Assembly (NCBI GenBank): GCA_900543505.1
Contig: UQSB01000024.1
Span: 1 to 29,051 of the forward strand
DNA length: 29,051 nucleotides
Direction of reading: 5' to 3'
Source of the DNA: an uncultured Collinsella sp.
GTDB taxonomy: Bacteria; Actinomycetota; Coriobacteriia; Coriobacteriales; Coriobacteriaceae
The translations under genes and the position numbers were made by a program. Under the pieces are notes generated by a model, which searched no databases, was not told the origin of the DNA, and saw only the letters and a list, made by a program, of their open reading frames with translations. Shown piece after piece: positions 1 to 6,718 of the stretch. Numbering within the stretch: the stretch's first letter is position 1; the number at the start of each line of letters is the position of its first letter.

Positions 1-1435
1 TCTCGACGTCGAGGTCGTTCGTGGGCTCGTCGAGCAGCAGCAGGTTGCCGCCCTGCTTGAGCGTAAGCGCCAAGTTCAGACGGTTGCGCTCGCCACCGGA
101 GAGCACGCCAGCGCGCTTCTGCTGGTCCTGGCCCTTAAAGCCAAAGCTCGCCACATACGCGCGGCTCGGAACCTCGGTCTCTCCGACCATCATGTGGTCC
201 AGGCCGTCCGAGACGACCTCCCACAGGTTCTTATCGGGGTCGATGCCAGAACGGTTCTGATCGACATAGGAGATCTTGACGGTCTCGCCCACCTCGAGCT
301 CGCCCGAAGTCAGCGGCTCCAGGCCCACGATGGTCTTGAACAGCGTGGTCTTGCCCACACCGTTGGGGCCGATGACGCCCACAATGCCGTTGCGCGGCAG
401 GGTGAACGATAGGTCGTCGATGAGCACGCGACCGTCGAATTCCTTGTGCAGGTGATGGGCCTCGAGCACCTTGTTACCCAGACGCGGTCCAACGGGAATG
501 CGGATGTCGGTCCAGTCGAGCTTCTGGCTTGCGCGGGCCTCGGCCTCCATCTCCTCGTAGCGAGCCAGACGGGCCTTGTTCTTGGCCTGACGGGCCTTGG
601 GCGAGCTGCGCACCCACTCGAGCTCGGCCTCCATGCGCTTGGCGAGCTTGGCGTCGCGGTTGCCCTGTGCCTCGATACGGGCGGCCTTGGTCTCCAGATA
701 CGTGGAGTAGTTGCCCTTGTAGGGATAAAGGTGACCGCGGTCGACCTCGCAGATCCACTCGGCAACGTTATCCAGGAAGTAGCGATCGTGTGTGACGGCA
801 AGCACCGCGCCCTGGTAGTTGTGCAGGAAGTGCTCGAGCCACAGGATCGACTCGGCGTCCAGGTGGTTCGTGGGCTCGTCGAGCAGCAGCAGGTCGGGAG
901 CTTCGAGCAGCAGCTTGCACAGGGCCACGCGACGGCGCTCGCCGCCAGAGAGCACGTTGACCGGCATGTCGGAATCGGGCAGCTGCAGGGCGTCCATGGC
1001 CTGGCCGAGCTTGGAATCGATATCCCAGCCGTCGGCGGCGTCGATCTCGTCCTGGAGCTTTCCCATCTCGGCCATGAGGGCGTCCATGTCGCAATCCGGG
1101 TCGCACATCTCCTCGCCGATCTTGTTGAAGCGATCGACCTTGGCGATCATGTCGCCAAATGCCATGCGCACGTTCTCGATGACGGTCTTGTCGTCGTCGA
1201 GCGGCGGCTCCTGCTGCAGGATACCCACGGTGTAGCCGGGGGTGAGCTTGGCATCGCCGTTGGAGACCTCCTCGATGCCGGCCATGATCTTGAGCAGGGT
1301 CGACTTGCCCATACCGTTGGGGCCCACGACGCCGATCTTGGCACCGGGGTAGAAGCTCAGGGTCACGTCGTCAAGGATCACCTTGTCGCCATGGGCCTTG
1401 CGAGCCTGATACATCTGGTAGATAAACTCCGCCAT
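1..1435 (-). CDS. ettA: Energy-dependent translational throttle EttA (ABC-F), 3' end missing
   Basis: Read on the minus strand from ATG at 1435; the frame stays open to the window edge, giving about 478 codons of a family usually near 555. EttA-type ABC-F proteins bind the ribosomal E site and couple the first steps of elongation to ATP/ADP. The protein opens MAEFIYQMYQARKAHGDK, as EttA does. Walker A (GPNGMGKST) lies near residues 38-46, the first signature (LSGGERRR) near 160, and LLLLDEPTNHLD follows. After the linker come the second Walker A (GPNGVGKTT), second signature (LSGGERNR) and LLLLDEPTNDLD, which ends at the edge. It has no membrane segment, so it is not a transporter. A purine-rich AAAGGATAGGA site precedes the ATG. 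The missing part is the extreme C-terminus only. Confidence 0.93.
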   Translation of the reverse strand, partial: MAEFIYQMYQARKAHGDKVILDDVTLSFYPGAKIGVVGPNGMGKSTLLKIMAGIEEVSNGDAKLTPGYTVGILQQEPPLDDDKTVIENVRMAFGDMIAKVDRFNKIGEEMCDPDCDMDALMAEMGKLQDEIDAADGWDIDSKLGQAMDALQLPDSDMPVNVLSGGERRRVALCKLLLEAPDLLLLDEPTNHLDAESILWLEHFLHNYQGAVLAVTHDRYFLDNVAEWICEVDRGHLYPYKGNYSTYLETKAARIEAQGNRDAKLAKRMEAELEWVRSSPKARQAKNKARLARYEEMEAEARASQKLDWTDIRIPVGPRLGNKVLEAHHLHKEFDGRVLIDDLSFTLPRNGIVGVIGPNGVGKTTLFKTIVGLEPLTSGELEVGETVKISYVDQNRSGIDPDKNLWEVVSDGLDHMMVGETEVPSRAYVASFGFKGQDQQKRAGVLSGGERNRLNLALTLKQGGNLLLLDEPTNDLDVE

Positions 1436-1526
1436 ATGTCTGTCCTATCCTTTCTACCTGCTGTTTCCCTATTCTTGATTCGCTTTAGTGGAAACGAAAT
1501 GAGAAAACCAGCTCTGAAACTTAACG

Positions 1527-1546
1527 AAAAAGGGGCATGGTTGCCC
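1527..1546 (-). terminator. Possible weak terminator after sdpI-like gene
   Basis: On the minus strand a short GC stem (GGGCA/TGCCC with an ACCA loop) is followed by a run of five T. It lies 75 bp past the sdpI-like stop and before the ettA start, so it could separate the two units. The stem is only 5 bp. Confidence 0.4.
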
Positions 1547-1619
1547 ACACCCCCTAATACTACCTGGGAAAAGTCCCCCGGAACATACTATGAACTGCGT
1601 ACGCTAGTTTTCCGCAACC

Positions 1620-2324
1620 TTAGCGAACGGCTCGCTGCGATTTACGCCACAGCAGATACGAATAGGCGTAGGCAGCTCCGGCCGAACCAAACGCCAGAGC
1701 CGCAATCACCGCGGCGACGACTTCACTCGAAAGCACGCTGCCCGCCACGCCCATCACAATCAGGCCAACACCCAGCACCATAAAGCAGGCACCGCCAAAG
1801 CGCTGCGTACGGCGCCAGTTCTCGGGATCGGCAAGCGCCCAGGGCGTCTTGATACCGAGCGTATAGTTCTGCTTCACACGCGGCAAGTAGTTGCCTACGC
1901 CGATGAACAGCAAACCGACAGCACCGGAAATCAGCACGTTGACCGAACCGACCGCCGGCACCACGCCCCAGACCGTAAGCTCTCCCAGCCAGCTTATGGC
2001 GCACATGAACAAGGTGAAGGCAATTACGAAGCCCTGATAGAACTTACCCGAGGTTCGATATGCCTCACCTTTGGGATCGATGCGCGGCACCACGCAGAAC
2101 ATTGCGAGAAGCGCCAGAGGCAGCACGCCGAGCGCGGAGGCCATCCAGCTAGGACCCCAACCGTCGACAGCGCCGTTCGCGCCCCAGTGCGTGGGAATCT
2201 GCGCAGGCAAGCTCGGCATCACCATGAGGTGCGCTACGACATTGGCGACGCACAGAGCGACCAGCGCAATCCACACGCGCGACGATACCCCTGTGGGGTG
2301 AATGCCCTTGTTTTCGTTATTCAT
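1620..2324 (-). CDS. SdpI-family membrane (immunity-type) protein
   Basis: A 234-residue polytopic membrane protein, read from ATG at 2324. The N-terminal part has a DUF1648-like segment (PSLPAQIPTHWGANGAVDGW, about residues 35-55). The C-terminal part has the SdpI signature NYTLGIKTPWAL followed by ENWRRTQRFGG. About six hydrophobic segments are visible. In Bacillus subtilis, SdpI protects against the SDP peptide toxin and sequesters the SdpR repressor at the membrane. Here the start codon overlaps the end of the ArsR-type gene by 8 nt, and GGTGATAAGG serves as ribosome site, so the two genes should be translationally coupled. No sdpABC toxin genes are visible. The function against any particular toxin is inference; SdpI homologues are widespread and many are uncharacterised. 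Confidence 0.85.
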   Translation of the reverse strand: MNNENKGIHPTGVSSRVWIALVALCVANVVAHLMVMPSLPAQIPTHWGANGAVDGWGPSWMASALGVLPLALLAMFCVVPRIDPKGEAYRTSGKFYQGFVIAFTLFMCAISWLGELTVWGVVPAVGSVNVLISGAVGLLFIGVGNYLPRVKQNYTLGIKTPWALADPENWRRTQRFGGACFMVLGVGLIVMGVAGSVLSSEVVAAVIAALAFGSAGAAYAYSYLLWRKSQRAVR

Positions 2325-2595
2325 CCTTATCACCTTCATTGTTTGTAAAACCCATAAACCAGCCAATTAAATCCTGCATGACGGTGGTGTTTAAGCTGTA
2401 TACGATGTTTTGGCCATGGCGCTCGTCGGTCACCAACCCGGCGTTTTTAAGCGTCGCCAAGTGATGGCTCAGCGACGGCTTACTGATATCGAAATGCTTG
2501 GCAAGCTCCCCCGCCGTGCAATTGCCCTCGCGCAGCAGTTCCAAAATGCGTCGCCGCGTAGGATCGGCCAGCGCCTTAAAACCCTCTCCCGGCAT
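2317..2595 (-). CDS. ArsR-family repressor, SdpR-like
   Basis: A 92-residue winged-helix repressor. I chose ATG at 2595 because AGGAGGT sits immediately upstream; a longer frame starts at 2631 without a ribosome site. FKALADPTRRRILELLREG is the classic ArsR opening, and the recognition helix region reads ISKPSLSHHLATLKNAGLV. No cysteine metal-site motif (CxCxxC) is present, which fits SdpR-like regulators better than metal sensors. It is co-transcribed and overlaps with the SdpI-like gene. In B. subtilis SdpR represses sdpRI until SdpI captures it; the same autoregulation is likely here, given the palindrome over the promoter. Confidence 0.88.
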   Translation of the reverse strand: MPGEGFKALADPTRRRILELLREGNCTAGELAKHFDISKPSLSHHLATLKNAGLVTDERHGQNIVYSLNTTVMQDLIGWFMGFTNNEGDKDE

Positions 2596-2629
2596 AAGAC
2601 CTCCTCTCGCTATCTCTCGCGACGTGCAC

Positions 2630-2659
2630 ACTATACTTGATATTTAGATGTTTGTCTAA
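2630..2659 (-). promoter_or_regulatory. Promoter and palindromic operator of the SdpR/SdpI-like operon
   Basis: On the minus strand, TAGACA (plus 2653-2658) and TATAGT (plus 2630-2635) are separated by 17 bp, a good sigma-70-type promoter. The -35 box lies inside the palindrome TTAGA-N6-TCTAA (2644-2659), and a further TTAGAT half-site follows. ArsR-family repressors commonly bind such inverted repeats over the promoter, so this is the likely autoregulatory operator. Confidence 0.6.
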
Positions 2660-2683
2660 TTATCTAATAGCAATGTTATGTAT

Positions 2684-2711
2684 AGAACATTCGTTCGTTT
2701 TTAGATACAAT
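2684..2711 (+). promoter_or_regulatory. LexA-type SOS box at the promoter of the small membrane peptide
   Basis: AGAACATTCGTTCG (2684-2697) contains a perfect GAAC-N4-GTTC core, the Gram-positive/actinobacterial LexA motif. A -10-like TACAAT lies at 2706-2711, with only a poor -35 (TAGAAC, 2683-2688) that overlaps the box. A bound repressor would block polymerase here. The box is about 25 bp from the divergent SdpR operator. Confidence 0.6.
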
Positions 2712-2730
2712 GGGTCCAGAAGCAGATGGG

Positions 2731-2759
2731 CCAGCTCCCTCTTCCCAAGAAGGAGATGG
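2731..2759 (+). promoter_or_regulatory. mRNA hairpin sequestering the ribosome site of the small peptide
   Basis: CCAGCTCCCTCTT (2731-2743), a CCC loop and AAGAAGGAGATGG (2747-2759) pair over 11 bp with two internal mismatches. The right arm contains the AAGGAG Shine-Dalgarno, so the stem hides it. Toxin mRNAs of type I systems often have this kind of self-inhibiting structure. Confidence 0.55.
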
Positions 2760-2762
2760 ACT

Positions 2763-2849
2763 ATGAGTATTAACGATGTCCTGACGTTGTTGTTGCTTGT
2801 AATCGCGGCTGTGGAGCTCGGCATCCACATTGGAGGTCGAATGAAATAG
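2763..2849 (+). CDS. 28-residue single-pass membrane peptide, holin-like/type I toxin-like
   Basis: ATG at 2763 follows AAGGAG with 7 nt spacing. The peptide starts MSINDVLTLLLLVIAAVELG and ends in a short basic tail (GRMK). Residues 6-25 can form one membrane helix with a buried Glu. Length, layout and tail resemble holin-like small toxins of Gram-positives (Hol_Tox, TxpA/BsrG type) and the 29-residue E. coli TisB. Its promoter region carries a LexA box and its leader an inhibitory hairpin, so expression is probably tied to DNA damage. It is divergent from the SdpR/SdpI-like pair. The same frame is open from 2637, but nothing supports translation from there. Toxicity is inference; no antisense RNA gene could be identified with confidence. 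Confidence 0.6.
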   Translation: MSINDVLTLLLLVIAAVELGIHIGGRMK

Positions 2850-2912
2850 CCGCCCCCGCGTAATGCGAAGACGGCCACTTCTCACGCTACAAACGTGTTT
2901 GGGAGTTGGCTA

Positions 2913-2928
2913 ACCCGCTGCAACGGGT
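2913..2928. terminator. Small hairpin downstream of the peptide gene
   Basis: ACCCG/CGGGT stem with a CTGCAA loop, 64 bp after the peptide stop. There is no clear T-run on either strand, so termination is uncertain. Apart from this hairpin I see nothing distinct in 2850-2980. Confidence 0.25.
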
Positions 2929-3006
2929 GCCATCTGCTTCATCTTATGCGAATCACTGCCTCATTTCAACAAGCCCCTAGGGCTCAAATGGAATCGCGAT
3001 AATACC

Positions 3007-3012
3007 TATAAT
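3007..3012 (+). promoter_or_regulatory. Possible -10 box of the tcdA operon
   Basis: A perfect TATAAT hexamer lies 45 bp before the tcdA start. No good -35 hexamer is visible at the usual distance. Confidence 0.35.
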
Positions 3013-3056
3013 GACGATAGCTAAAACACGAATCGCTTCCCCATCGGAGGATATTT

Positions 3057-3854
3057 ATGACCGAAACCGCAGCCTCAACTCCCAACGAGACACGCGATAC
3101 CAAGCTCGAGATCATCATGGGCCGCGAGGCACTCGACAAGCTCGCCAACACCACGGTGCTGATACTCGGCTGCGGAGGCGTGGGCTCTAACTGCTGCGAG
3201 GCACTTGCCCGCGGCGGCATCGGGCATTTTGTGATTCTGGACAAGGACATCATCGCGCCCAGCAATATCAATCGCCAGTCCATCGCCTTTCACAGCACCG
3301 TCGGCAAGCGCAAGGTCGATGTTATGGAAGCCATGATCCACGATATCAATCCCGCCACCACCGTCATCAAGCGAACTGAATATCTGCTGAGCGACAATAT
3401 CGACGAGTTCTTTACGAGCGTTTTTGAGCAGACGGGCGGCAAGCTCGACTACGTCGTCGACGCCATCGACACCATCTCGGCCAAGCTCACCATTGCCAAA
3501 TATGCTCAAGATCACGACATTCGTTTGGTTAGCTCTATGGGCGGGGCCAACAAGCTGCATCCCGAATGCTTGCGTTTTGCCGATATCTTTGACACCGTGC
3601 GCGACCCCATGAGCCGCATTATGCGCAAAGAATGTAAGAAGCGCGGAATCAAGAGCCTGCACGTGCTGTTTAGCTGTGAGGAATCGGTTAAAACCCAACC
3701 CCGCGACCCGTCCAACATCCACGAGCGTACCGAGTTGGGTACCGCCAGCTTTATGCCGCCCATCATGGGTCAGATGATTGCCGGCGAGGTTATCCGCCAG
3801 ATCAGCGGGCGCGGGTGCGAGCGCGTGCGCGCCGACGGCCAGCGCTTGGACTAG
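3057..3854 (+). CDS. tcdA: tRNA threonylcarbamoyladenosine dehydratase TcdA (ThiF/E1-like)
   Basis: A 265-residue E1-like enzyme, close to the 268 of E. coli TcdA. It uses ATP to cyclise N6-threonylcarbamoyladenosine at tRNA position 37 to its hydantoin form. The nucleotide-binding loop LILGCGGVGSNCCEALARGG is at residues 35-54. It is followed by DKDIIAPSNINRQ, the family's conserved Asp/Asn/Arg region, and by VVDAIDTISAK. The C-terminal segment (GTASFMPPIMGQMIAGEVIRQ) is also typical. ATG at 3057 has GGAGG 7 nt upstream. The gene is 14 bp from the following tatD and the two likely form an operon. ThiF or MoeB is less likely because no ThiS/MoaD partner is near. Confidence 0.9.
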   Translation: MTETAASTPNETRDTKLEIIMGREALDKLANTTVLILGCGGVGSNCCEALARGGIGHFVILDKDIIAPSNINRQSIAFHSTVGKRKVDVMEAMIHDINPATTVIKRTEYLLSDNIDEFFTSVFEQTGGKLDYVVDAIDTISAKLTIAKYAQDHDIRLVSSMGGANKLHPECLRFADIFDTVRDPMSRIMRKECKKRGIKSLHVLFSCEESVKTQPRDPSNIHERTELGTASFMPPIMGQMIAGEVIRQISGRGCERVRADGQRLD

Positions 3855-3868
3855 CAGGATGCCCTGCG

Positions 3869-4651
3869 ATGGAACCGCGATTCTTTGACACGCATTGTCA
3901 TCTTGATTTGATGCTCAGCCCCGATGCTGCAGCCAGTGAGTCGGCGGCGTTGGGTCTGGGGCTCTTTGACTGCGGGGTCGACCCACGCGACTTCGCGGCA
4001 GCAAAAAAGCGGGCCAGCCGATACCCAAACATTATCGCGGGCGCCGGCCTCCATCCCTGGTGGCTCGCCGACGGCCGCTGCGGTCCTGCCGAAGTCAATC
4101 TGCTTTGCGAAGTTGCTGACCAAGAGCGCTATATCGGCGAGGTAGGACTCGACTTTTCCGCGCGCTTTGCCGGAAGCGAACCGCTTCAAATACAGGCACT
4201 TGACCGTCTCTGCGATGCACTCGTGCAGTACCCTCTCGCCGGGCGCGTGATATCAATTCACGCTGTTCGTTCGGCAGGAACCGTACTGGACGCCCTTGAG
4301 TCATATGGATTACTCACCCCAAGCCCCAACTCCCCCGCCATCATCTTCCACTGGTTTAGCGGCACCTCGAACGAGTTCGACCGTGCGCGAAACGCAGGCT
4401 GCTATTTTTCCGTGAACGAGCGGATGCTCGCTACCAAGCGCGGTCGTGAATACGCCCGACAGATCCCACTCGACCGTCTGCTGCTCGAAACCGACGCTCC
4501 AGCCGAACCGCAAGTAGATGCAAGCGCGCGACAGCTCATCACATCGCTAAAAAGCGCCTCCCTGCACATCGCCGAACTTAAAAACTGCGCCGAGGAGAGC
4601 GTCGAATCAACCGTTTTAGGAAATTCGCACTCCATATTTGACTTCAACTGA
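3869..4651 (+). CDS. TatD-family metal-dependent hydrolase (DNase)
   Basis: A 260-residue amidohydrolase-fold protein. I start at ATG 3869 because it begins FFDTHCHLDLM right away; the same frame is open from 3815 inside tcdA but without support. Metal ligands visible are HCHLD near the N-terminus, Glu in IGEVGLDFS, His in ISIHAV, His in IIFHWFSG and Asp in LLETDAP. TatD proteins act as 3'-5' exonucleases and AP-type DNases in DNA repair and quality control. It follows tcdA by 14 bp with a weak AGGA site, suggesting coupling to upstream translation. Confidence 0.88.
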   Translation: MEPRFFDTHCHLDLMLSPDAAASESAALGLGLFDCGVDPRDFAAAKKRASRYPNIIAGAGLHPWWLADGRCGPAEVNLLCEVADQERYIGEVGLDFSARFAGSEPLQIQALDRLCDALVQYPLAGRVISIHAVRSAGTVLDALESYGLLTPSPNSPAIIFHWFSGTSNEFDRARNAGCYFSVNERMLATKRGREYARQIPLDRLLLETDAPAEPQVDASARQLITSLKSASLHIAELKNCAEESVESTVLGNSHSIFDFN

Positions 4652-4656
4652 CCCCG

Positions 4657-4886
4657 GTGGGCAAAAAACGCCAAATATGAGTACTGCTTCAAAGCTAGTA
4701 GCATTATATTGTGACAAAAGAACGCCTTGATAATGTACAGCTGTTCATTATCAAGGCGTTTTAGCATGGCTAAAGCCATATTTAACAGGTTATAATCGCC
4801 CCCAGGCGCTCAACCAGGGCCTTAAAAGCATAATTTCCCTGTTACTAAATTAGTGACAGTACTCATGTTTGGCATTTTTTGTCCAC
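4657..4886. repeat. 230-bp intergenic element with 30-bp terminal inverted repeats
   Basis: The left end (4657-4686, starting GTGGGCAAAAAACGCC) and the right end (4857-4886, ending TTTTTTGTCCAC) are inverted copies matching at 27 of 30 positions. The element fills nearly the whole gap between two convergent genes. It contains a long hairpin terminator (4721-4766) and another near-palindrome (4839-4859, CTGTTACTAA...). No protein is encoded. The architecture is that of a MITE or other small palindromic repeat. No direct target duplication is obvious. Confidence 0.65.
4721..4766. terminator. Strong bidirectional terminator hairpin
   Basis: AACGCCTTGATAATG (4721-4735) pairs perfectly with CATTATCAAGGCGTT (4746-4760); the loop contains ACAGCTGT, so the 40-nt unit is almost fully palindromic. 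It is preceded by AAAAG and followed by TTTTAG, so it can stop transcription from both the converging tatD and HAD genes. Confidence 0.8.
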
Positions 4887-4915
4887 GAACCCCTAAAGAG
4901 CCTCCAACAGACCCC

Positions 4916-5575
4916 CTAAGAAAGCTCAAGCAGCTCCGGCAGCTGGTCGATAATCTTGTCCGCGGCATCCTGGCTAAAGCCGAAGCGCTCCTCGCGCTTG
5001 GCAATGACCGTCAGGCCGGCTCGCTTGCCGGCAGTGATGCCAGGCACCGAATCCTCAACGCAGCAGCAGCGATTCGCGGGCAGCCTCAGCAGGTCCAGCG
5101 CATGCAGGTAGATGTCGGGCTCGGGTTTACTCTCCTTAAACTGCTCGCCGCTCACCACATACTCAAAGGCATCCGACAGCCCGCACGCGTTGAGCACTTC
5201 CTCGATGCTATCCATGGGAGACGAGCTGGCAAGCGCCACGCGAACGCCGCGGCGCGGCAACTCTCGAATCGTATCCACAGCGCCCGGGTTAATCAAAGCC
5301 TGATAGTCGCGCGGACGCTTATGCGCCCACTCGTCCCAACGGGCCAACGCTTCCTCGCCAGTGAAGCGCCCTTTACCGGCGCGCTCAAGCCAATCGACCA
5401 GCATATGCAGGAAGAACTGATGCGAGGTACCGACCTGTCCATTCAACTCCTCTTGAGTCAGATTCAACCCAAGCTCCTTGGCAAACGCGGCAGTCTCCCC
5501 CAGGTAGTAATACTCGGTATCGACGATGACGCCGTCCATGTCAAAGATAACGGCGTCGAACGGAAATGCGGACAC
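4916..5575 (-). CDS. HAD-superfamily phosphatase, beta-phosphoglucomutase-like
   Basis: A 219-residue HAD hydrolase with an alpha-helical cap (subfamily IA). I choose GTG at 5575 because GGGAGG lies 5 nt upstream and FDAVIFDMDGVIVDTE (motif I, two Asp) follows at once; a frame extension to 5623 has no ribosome site. Motif II is VALASSSP, motif III is the Lys in KESKPEPDIY, and motif IV is CCVEDSVPGI. This pattern matches beta-phosphoglucomutases and sugar-phosphate phosphatases; the substrate cannot be told from the sequence. It lies downstream of the Cof-type phosphatase, separated by a hairpin terminator. Confidence 0.88.
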   Translation of the reverse strand: MSAFPFDAVIFDMDGVIVDTEYYYLGETAAFAKELGLNLTQEELNGQVGTSHQFFLHMLVDWLERAGKGRFTGEEALARWDEWAHKRPRDYQALINPGAVDTIRELPRRGVRVALASSSPMDSIEEVLNACGLSDAFEYVVSGEQFKESKPEPDIYLHALDLLRLPANRCCCVEDSVPGITAGKRAGLTVIAKREERFGFSQDAADKIIDQLPELLELS

Positions 5576-5590
5576 GGCACCCTCCCTAAC

Positions 5591-5616
5591 AAAAGGGCGC
5601 CCGCAAGCGGACGCCC
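5591..5616 (-). terminator. Terminator after the Cof-type phosphatase gene
   Basis: On the minus strand GGGCGTCCGC, a short TT loop and GCGGGCGCCC form a 10-bp stem with one mismatch, followed by TTTTG. It lies 23 bp after the stop at 5639, so the downstream HAD gene probably receives reduced read-through. Confidence 0.7.
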
Positions 5617-5638
5617 GAACCATGCACTATCGGCGATT

Positions 5639-6481
5639 CTAACCCAGCAGCTTATCCAGCGCCACCGCAATACCGTCTTCGTTGTTATTGGCGGTCACCA
5701 TCTGGGCCACAGCCTTAACCTCATCGACGGCGTTGCCCATGGCAACACCGATGCCGGCCCACTCAATCATGGACTTGTCGTTCTGGCCGTCGCCAAACGA
5801 TACGACCTCACTGGCATCGATGCCGAGCTTGGGCAGGGCACCCTCGAGCGCACGGGCCTTGTCGATACCGGGCGCCGTGTACTCAAAGTACCAGTCGGCC
5901 GTAAACATGCCCGAAAGCGTCTGGGTAAAGGGCGCATACATTTCCTCGTAATGCGCCTGCAGGTAGGTCGGATCGCCCGCCGTCAGCAGCTTGTCCACGG
6001 GATAAGTATCCACGACCTCATGCAAGCTCTCGACCTCGCGGATCTTAAGGTCGCACGCATCGCGCTCGTATTTGACGATGTTCTTCTGCGAGCCATCCGG
6101 CAGCGTAATCATGCAATGGTACGAGTCCTCGACATGCAAGTCGCGACCGAGCGAAATCATGGGGATCACATCATAGTTTTGCAGGTGATCAATCAGACGG
6201 TGCAGTTCGTCAGCCGGCATGGCCTGGTCAAAAAGAATCTCATCGGTCTGAGCGTCGACCACATGCGCGCCATTAAAGGCCACCAGTAAACCATCATGGT
6301 TTTGAAGGTCGAGCTCCTGCGCCAAGGCGTGAAGACCCCATGCGGGACGGCCCGAAGCCAAGATGAGCTTAATACCCGATTCCTGCGCCGCGAGCAGCTT
6401 CTCGCGCGTACGCGAGCTAATCACTTTCTGGTCGTTGGTGAGCGTACCGTCGATATCCATTGCGATGGCCTTAATTGCCAT
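5639..6481 (-). CDS. Cof-type HAD-IIB phosphatase
   Basis: A 280-residue phosphatase of the Cof/YidA type. ATG at 6481 follows GGGAGG at normal spacing; the open frame continues further upstream to 6667 without support. Motif I is AIAMDIDGTLTND, motif II is LILASGRPAWG, the Lys is in GIDKARALEGAL, and motif IV is VVSFGDGQNDKSMIEWAG. Members dephosphorylate sugar phosphates, FMN or similar metabolites; specificity is not predictable here. An AT-rich TATAAT-like box lies on the minus strand around 6565 in the 237-bp gap upstream, and may be part of its promoter. Confidence 0.88.
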   Translation of the reverse strand: MAIKAIAMDIDGTLTNDQKVISSRTREKLLAAQESGIKLILASGRPAWGLHALAQELDLQNHDGLLVAFNGAHVVDAQTDEILFDQAMPADELHRLIDHLQNYDVIPMISLGRDLHVEDSYHCMITLPDGSQKNIVKYERDACDLKIREVESLHEVVDTYPVDKLLTAGDPTYLQAHYEEMYAPFTQTLSGMFTADWYFEYTAPGIDKARALEGALPKLGIDASEVVSFGDGQNDKSMIEWAGIGVAMGNAVDEVKAVAQMVTANNNEDGIAVALDKLLG

Positions 6482-6655
6482 ATGTGCCTCCCTGTCATTG
6501 AGCAACCTTGTCTGAGCCATCATACAGAACACCCACGGCGGCGCTGTTTGCAACGGGAAAAATATTATATTGTCCCAAACATGGCCGGCGCGCCTTCGAC
6601 GATTGCGATGCCCGTCGAGGCGCCTCCCGATACATTCCATCCTATCCAAATAGCA

Positions 6656-6687
6656 AAGGGCCCGCATCCCAACGGATACGGGCCCTT
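6656..6687 (-). terminator. Terminator after pgi
   Basis: AAGGGCCCGCATCC (6656-6669) and GGATACGGGCCCTT (6674-6687) form a 14-bp stem with one mismatch and a 4-nt loop, 31 bp past the pgi stop. On the minus strand only TTT follows, then GCTATTTGG. Confidence 0.75.
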
Positions 6688-6718
6688 GTCGGCTATGCGT
6701 TAGTTTTCGCAGCGAATC

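Noticed and set aside
446..1783. Long plus-strand open frame opposite ettA
   Set aside because: Its translation is low-complexity and rich in His, Leu, Val and Gly, as expected from the antisense of high-GC coding DNA, while the minus strand encodes a complete set of EttA motifs.
2637..2762. Longer 70-codon version of the small peptide
   Set aside because: The extra N-terminal part crosses the LexA box and the -10 box and has no ribosome site; ATG at 2763 has one.
2850..3000. Antisense RNA promoter opposite the small peptide
   Set aside because: I looked for one to complete a type I toxin-antitoxin pair. TTGTTG and CATAAG exist on the minus strand but at poor spacing and quality, so I do not claim it.
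4853..6289. Long plus-strand open frame opposite the two HAD genes
   Set aside because: Minus-strand genes carry all four HAD motifs and good ribosome sites; the plus frame has no recognisable domain.
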